In this document: piece after piece, positions 60,463 to 64,000 of the stretch | How the letters are laid out: the number at the start of each line of letters is the position of its first letter | Position numbering within the stretch: the first letter of the stretch is position 1 | DNA from: Flavobacteriales bacterium | Lineage (GTDB): Bacteria; Bacteroidota; Bacteroidia; Flavobacteriales_D; Sanyastnellaceae | Length of the DNA stretch: 64,000 nt | Assembly (NCBI GenBank): GCA_022447625.1 | Contig: JAKVAX010000012.1 | Location: 39,970 to 103,969 of the forward strand | Direction of reading: 5' to 3' | The notes under the pieces: generated by a model | The model's input: only the letters and a program-made list of their open reading frames with translations | What the model was told of the DNA's origin: nothing | Database searches by the model: none | Position numbers and translations under genes: made by a program

Positions 60463-62214
60463 ATGCAAACTCGAATTCTACATTTTCTAGGCCTCATTTT
60501 GGCGTGCACTTTGACTGCTATTTCTATTCAAGCACAGGACGGTTGTACTGACCCCATAGCGTGCAACTATGACCTCAATGCCGTTGACGACGACGGTAGC
60601 TGCGAATACAACATCTTCATTCCATTCAATCCTGGTGATGGTCCTGCTATTCTCTCATGTACCAACCCTCAGCCTGGTGTTTATCACACTGGAAATCAAG
60701 ATTGTTTGGAGACACTCATCGCGCTCGACCCGTATTGCGTGAACACCAATTGGGACGCCATTTGCCAGAGTGATTATGAAGCATGCCTTGGATGCGATGA
60801 GCTGGTTTGGATGGTACCTTATGATTCAGCGAGTGCTCCTGCCATTCAAGGATGCGCCGATAGTGTACCAGAAGGTTACTACATCCCGACAGATCAAACT
60901 TGCCTCATTACCGTACTGCAGAGCGACACCTATTGTACTCAGAATGAATGGGATATTATTTGCCAAAACTCCTATGACCTATGTGCCCTAGGTTGCCCGG
61001 GTAATTGGCACATTCCGATCTTCCCTGGGGCGAATCCTCCTGTCTATGCATGTGAAACACCGGTGGGTTACATGAGCTTCCCTCAGTATCAAGTATGTAT
61101 TGCACAGACCATTGCGGCGAACCCGGAATGTCTCGTTTCTGGATGGAATGAAACCTGTGACGAAGCCTTCGACTGGTGCGCCTTTGGCTGTACAGATGCT
61201 CAATGGTTGCTACCTTATGATGCAGCGTCTTTGGATGCGGAATATGGTTGTCCGCCAGCAGGTGATTACTATGTACCGGATCAAGACTGTTTGGAATCTA
61301 CTTTCGATTCAGATCTATTCAGTATTTGTCTCACCAGTGACTTCACAGTGATTTGTGAAGAGGCATACAACTTCTGTCAGTACGGTTGCAGTTCCCCTAA
61401 CTACTGGCTGCCTTATGAAACGGATATCCTGCCTGCCATCATCTCATGTAATGACCCAGGAAACGACTATTACTTGGCCGATTCAGCTTGCCTCGAACCT
61501 ATCATCGTTGACAATCCCGAGTTCTTTGATAACAACTGGTCATCAGCACTCAACAGTGTGTACGAACAATGTCTTTTGAATTGCAATTTCGGAGCGAAGT
61601 GGCACATCCCATACATTCCTGGACAAGGCAATAATCCAGCGATTTACTCTTGTTCTCGTCCGGTAGGGTATTGGGAAGCTGATCAAGATTGTGTTCTCGA
61701 AGTGATTTTATCAAACAACGATTTTGCGAACATGGATTGGTCGGCTGAAGCACAAGAAATGTACAACATCTGCACTCTCGGCTGCACGGATGCCACTTGG
61801 TACATCCCAGATGGGAATAATATTGGACCGGCCATTCTCGCCTGCGATGCACCTGATTCTTACAGCGCTGCTATTGACTACGACTGTATGATAGAAATAC
61901 TCATTTTAGACGGGTACTGTACTACCGAAGAATGGGATGAGCTTTGCAATAACATCTACCTCAACTGCGCAAGCATAGGTTGTACCTACGAATGGGCGTG
62001 TAACTACAGCCCACTCGCGGTTGAAGACGACGGCACCTGCGGCCTCCCAGGATGTATGGATTTTTCTGCGACTAACTACGATCCACAAGCCACTTGTGAC
62101 GACTCCAGCTGTATCTACGTCAGCGACTGTCAAGCTGATTTCAACGGCAACGGCCAAGTAGATGCTGGAGATCTATTAACATTCCTAGCGTCCTTCGGGC
62201 TAGTTTGTGATTGA
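60463..62214 (+). CDS. Secreted cysteine-rich repeat protein with dockerin-like end
   Basis: A 583-residue exported protein (signal LGLILACTLTAISIQA). It begins with a GCTDPIACNYD/DDGSC unit, then seven repeats of about 65 residues (about 45-510), each with a hydrophobic opening (W-x-x-PY), up to six Cys and a final GC. Two further CTDP/DDGSC-like units follow. The end, ADFNGNGQVDAGDLLTFLA, resembles one dockerin calcium loop. There is no T9SS sorting domain. I do not recognise the 65-residue repeat as a named family. Likely a surface or extracellular disulfide-rich protein. Confidence 0.82.
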   Translation: MQTRILHFLGLILACTLTAISIQAQDGCTDPIACNYDLNAVDDDGSCEYNIFIPFNPGDGPAILSCTNPQPGVYHTGNQDCLETLIALDPYCVNTNWDAICQSDYEACLGCDELVWMVPYDSASAPAIQGCADSVPEGYYIPTDQTCLITVLQSDTYCTQNEWDIICQNSYDLCALGCPGNWHIPIFPGANPPVYACETPVGYMSFPQYQVCIAQTIAANPECLVSGWNETCDEAFDWCAFGCTDAQWLLPYDAASLDAEYGCPPAGDYYVPDQDCLESTFDSDLFSICLTSDFTVICEEAYNFCQYGCSSPNYWLPYETDILPAIISCNDPGNDYYLADSACLEPIIVDNPEFFDNNWSSALNSVYEQCLLNCNFGAKWHIPYIPGQGNNPAIYSCSRPVGYWEADQDCVLEVILSNNDFANMDWSAEAQEMYNICTLGCTDATWYIPDGNNIGPAILACDAPDSYSAAIDYDCMIEILILDGYCTTEEWDELCNNIYLNCASIGCTYEWACNYSPLAVEDDGTCGLPGCMDFSATNYDPQATCDDSSCIYVSDCQADFNGNGQVDAGDLLTFLASFGLVCD

Positions 62215-62283
62215 CGCAGAATGTTGAGTTGAGAAGCGCGGAATCTTAGGACTATCCTGGGTTTCGCGTTTTTCTTTTCTCAA

Positions 62284-62381
62284 GGCGTTCGGCTTTAGGC
62301 GTTAGACTGTGGACTGTGGACTGTGGACCGGAGGAATAATAAATAATGAATCGTGACTAATGAATTGTGATTCGGATTTCG
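62284..62381 (+). repeat. Composite heptamer array, 14 units in one phase
   Basis: Fourteen 7-bp units without a break: GGCGTTA types, three GACTGTG, GGAATAA/TAAATAA, then TGAATCG, TGACTAA and TGATTCG types. It forms the left arm of a larger inverted structure with 62481-62501 (AGTCCAC units). It is part of a 365-nt gap (62215-62579) with no gene. Confidence 0.9.
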
Positions 62382-62408
62382 CCGTTTATTGACAACTCAC
62401 CTGCACTA

Positions 62409-62476
62409 GATTGCCCACGGAGCAATCTCTACATCTGTTCTAAGGTCAGAGAATGTTGCGTAAGGCGTAACGAAAG
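62409..62476 (+). repeat. 68-bp hairpin-containing repeat, copy 1
   Basis: Starts with a short inverted repeat (GATTGC, 7-nt loop, GCAATC), then CTCTACAT and ends GCGTAACGAAAG. It matches 63853-63920 over its whole length with scattered differences. Confidence 0.82.
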
Positions 62477-62480
62477 TCTC

Positions 62481-62557
62481 AGTCCACGGTCCACAGTCCA
62501 CGAACCACCCATTCATTCAACATTCCACCAAACTCCACCGCGTTCCGCGTTCCTCTC
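62481..62557 (+). repeat. Composite heptamer array, 11 units in one phase
   Basis: Units pass from AGTCCAC/GGTCCAC to CCATTCA/TTCAACA/TTCCACC and to ACCGCGT/TCCGCGT, ending TCCTCTC, all in one 7-bp phase. Confidence 0.9.
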
Positions 62558-62579
62558 ACCTTTTCCCTACCTTCGAACC

Positions 62580-62931
<352 letters not shown>

Positions 62932-62933
62932 CA

Positions 62934-63311
62934 TCACCCCTTCTTTCGGATCTTCACCCTCACAATCTCTGAGCATTTTCGTGTCTGCTTATGTTTGGGC
63001 TCAATTTTGACCAACGCATACACTTCATCTTTCCCCGTTTTGTCTTCGTTGAGCATGTCTTTGATCACCGAACCTGTGATACAGCGATCCCAGCTTTCTT
63101 GTCCGCGGGGGTTGATGGTGCGGTTGGAGAAGGTGAGCAGACGATCGTCTTTGCCGTTGAACATTTTATCGTCACCCCAGAGTTCGATGCGTTCAATGAA
63201 CTCTTCTCTGGCTTCTGCAGCGCTCGATTCAAGGGTGTATTCGACCGTGACATCGAGTCTTCTGGTGTTGGCGTTCTCAATCGCCAAGCGTACGTTTCTT
63301 GGTTGCGCCAT
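62934..63311 (-). CDS. Small hypothetical protein, paralogue 1
   Basis: A 125-residue soluble, beta-rich protein (RNVRLAIENANTRRLDVTVEY ... positions 5-25; FIERIELWGDDK; LNEDKTGKDEVYALVKIEP). No signal or domain recognised. It aligns along its length with the next gene (63314-63679), which ends 2 nt upstream of its start, so the pair is a tandem duplication in one operon. A short heptamer array ends 2 nt beyond its stop. Confidence 0.75.
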   Translation of the reverse strand: MAQPRNVRLAIENANTRRLDVTVEYTLESSAAEAREEFIERIELWGDDKMFNGKDDRLLTFSNRTINPRGQESWDRCITGSVIKDMLNEDKTGKDEVYALVKIEPKHKQTRKCSEIVRVKIRKKG

Positions 63312-63313
63312 GA

Positions 63314-63679
63314 CTAGAATTTTCGTTGAATAACATTCGATCTTCCACTCCCAGATTTAGCTACCGGAGCAACGAAAATATCTGCGTAGTACTCATCCTT
63401 ATATGATGGATCTTCATTCAGATCTGCATTCGAAAAGTAGGTACTATAGCTTCGGTGAATCGTTCCCGCCTCGGCCTGGATGGGCTCATCTTTCGCGAGG
63501 TAACCGATAATCTTCCCTATGTAATTCAAGATATTCCGATCATGCGAGAACAGCAGAATCGTCTCCTCAAAATTATTTCCAGATTCATTGGCATCGAACT
63601 CGATCGAATACGACACCTTGACTTCACTCGCACTGGTCCCTGGAGCAATCTCCAAGTCGACATTTTTGATTTTCGGCAT
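63314..63679 (-). CDS. Small hypothetical protein, paralogue 2
   Basis: A 121-residue soluble, beta-rich protein sharing the layout of its neighbour: KNVDLEI, SEVKVSYSIEFDANE, FEETILLFSHDR and LNEDPSYKDEYYADIFVAP. No domain recognised. It is first in the two-gene unit. Function unknown. Confidence 0.75.
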   Translation of the reverse strand: MPKIKNVDLEIAPGTSASEVKVSYSIEFDANESGNNFEETILLFSHDRNILNYIGKIIGYLAKDEPIQAEAGTIHRSYSTYFSNADLNEDPSYKDEYYADIFVAPVAKSGSGRSNVIQRKF

Positions 63680-63764
63680 CAGAAAAGGGTTTATCCGAAG
63701 GTCGGGAATTCAGGAAAAAGATGCTTCCTCCAAAAGGAGTAGCGGGATTGCGGATAGAAATGTA

Positions 63765-63848
63765 AATAATGAATCGTGATTAATGAATAATGATTTGGCC
63801 TTCACTATTATCCACGCACTACGAACTAAGAACTACGAACTGACTGAC
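63765..63848 (+). repeat. Composite heptamer array, 12 units in one phase
   Basis: Units AATAATG, AATCGTG and ATTAATG pass into ACGCACT, ACGAACT and AAGAACT in one 7-bp phase. Same module order as the middle and end of 62785-62931. Confidence 0.9.
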
Positions 63849-63852
63849 TCCA

Positions 63853-63920
63853 GATTGCCTACGGGGCAATCTCTACATGAGTTCGAAGGTTATAGAGCGT
63901 TGCGCAAGGCGCCACGAAAA
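63853..63920 (+). repeat. 68-bp hairpin-containing repeat, copy 2
   Basis: Second copy of the repeat at 62409-62476. The inverted repeat GATTGC...GCAATC and the ACGAAA end are kept. It directly follows a heptamer array, as copy 1 does. Confidence 0.82.
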
Positions 63921-64000
63921 TTCGGGTATGTTCAAATAACTGTGTCTGTTTATTAATTCTCAATCCAAGGTTTTATCCGTTCTGGGTAATTCAAGAGAAG

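Larger units (their letters stand above)
63680..64000. other. Gene-free end of window with repeats
   Basis: No gene is supported in these 321 nt. It holds a 12-unit heptamer array (63765-63848) and the second 68-bp hairpin repeat (63853-63920). The last 80 nt show nothing I can name; a gene may begin beyond the window. Confidence 0.6.

Noticed and set aside
62367..62579. N-terminal extension of the DUF2892-type protein
   Set aside because: It reads through heptamer arrays and the 68-bp repeat; no family member is that long.

Overview
The window reads as a chromosomal stretch of a marine or aquatic Bacteroidota, most likely Flavobacteriales of the Cryomorphaceae/Schleiferiaceae kind (inference from gene content, no database used). 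Support: a fused SecDF, type IX secretion (T9SS) cargo with type A and type B C-terminal domains plus a PorP/SprF partner, the Bacteroidota promoter -7 box TAnnTTTG before many genes, near absence of Shine-Dalgarno sites, a bacillithiol gene (bshB1), DUF4476/LPP20 lipoproteins, and a flavobacterial carotenoid operon with crtYcd-type cyclase, cruF, crtD and crtZ.

Layout. 1-15.2 kb is housekeeping and envelope: potassium channel, acyl-CoA synthetase, PAP2 phosphatase, fluoride channel, PafA-like phosphatase, M61 peptidase, DUF4159, SecDF, TatA, Ca/Na antiporter, AlkB, PanB, pseudouridine synthase. 15.2-24.1 kb holds a four-helix-bundle (S23-type) gene between repeats, trxB, M15 peptidase, corA, tRNA-His, a glycosyltransferase/flippase pair, the coupled bshB1-gpx thiol pair and an M23 peptidase. 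24.2-30.9 kb is one carotenoid operon (crtI-crtB-hyp-idi-crtD-cruF-crtZ-crtY), which fits a monocyclic saproxanthin/myxol-type pigment; ispH at 36.8-38.0 kb feeds the same precursor pool. 31-38 kb has ChaN, an EEP phosphatase, two rhomboids, mutL and ispH. 38.1-39.5 kb is a decayed IS3-family element; its intact relative lies at 58.9-60.3 kb. 42.7-47.1 kb is a lipoprotein operon (DUF4476, CsgG-like, LPP20-like), with two sigma-54-like promoters. 50.2-58.8 kb is a tightly coupled seven-gene operon joining a Tat-exported DUF1501 protein, DUF1549-like and PSCyt1-like lipoproteins, a large T9SS type B protein and its PorP/SprF partner. 60.5-62.2 kb encodes a secreted cysteine-rich repeat protein.

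The strongest unexplained signals are in the DNA. First, most longer intergenic gaps carry short arrays built from many different 7-bp units. Units change along an array, yet the 7-bp phase is often kept (21 heptamers in one phase at 62785-62931; 15 at 21494-21598; 14 at 62284-62381). Arrays often start at a stop codon with TAGAC, often end with GTTCCTC, appear as inverted arms, and bracket both S23 four-helix-bundle genes. Second, a 15-bp asymmetric near-palindrome, TTCCGCGCTAGCGAA, recurs at least eight times at 13/15 or better, mostly inside coding sequence and in several reading frames. Third, five genes have a -7 box exactly 4 nt before the ATG, which predicts leaderless mRNAs.

All coordinates and motifs were read by eye. 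Family names come from recognised motifs, and no search or alignment program was run.
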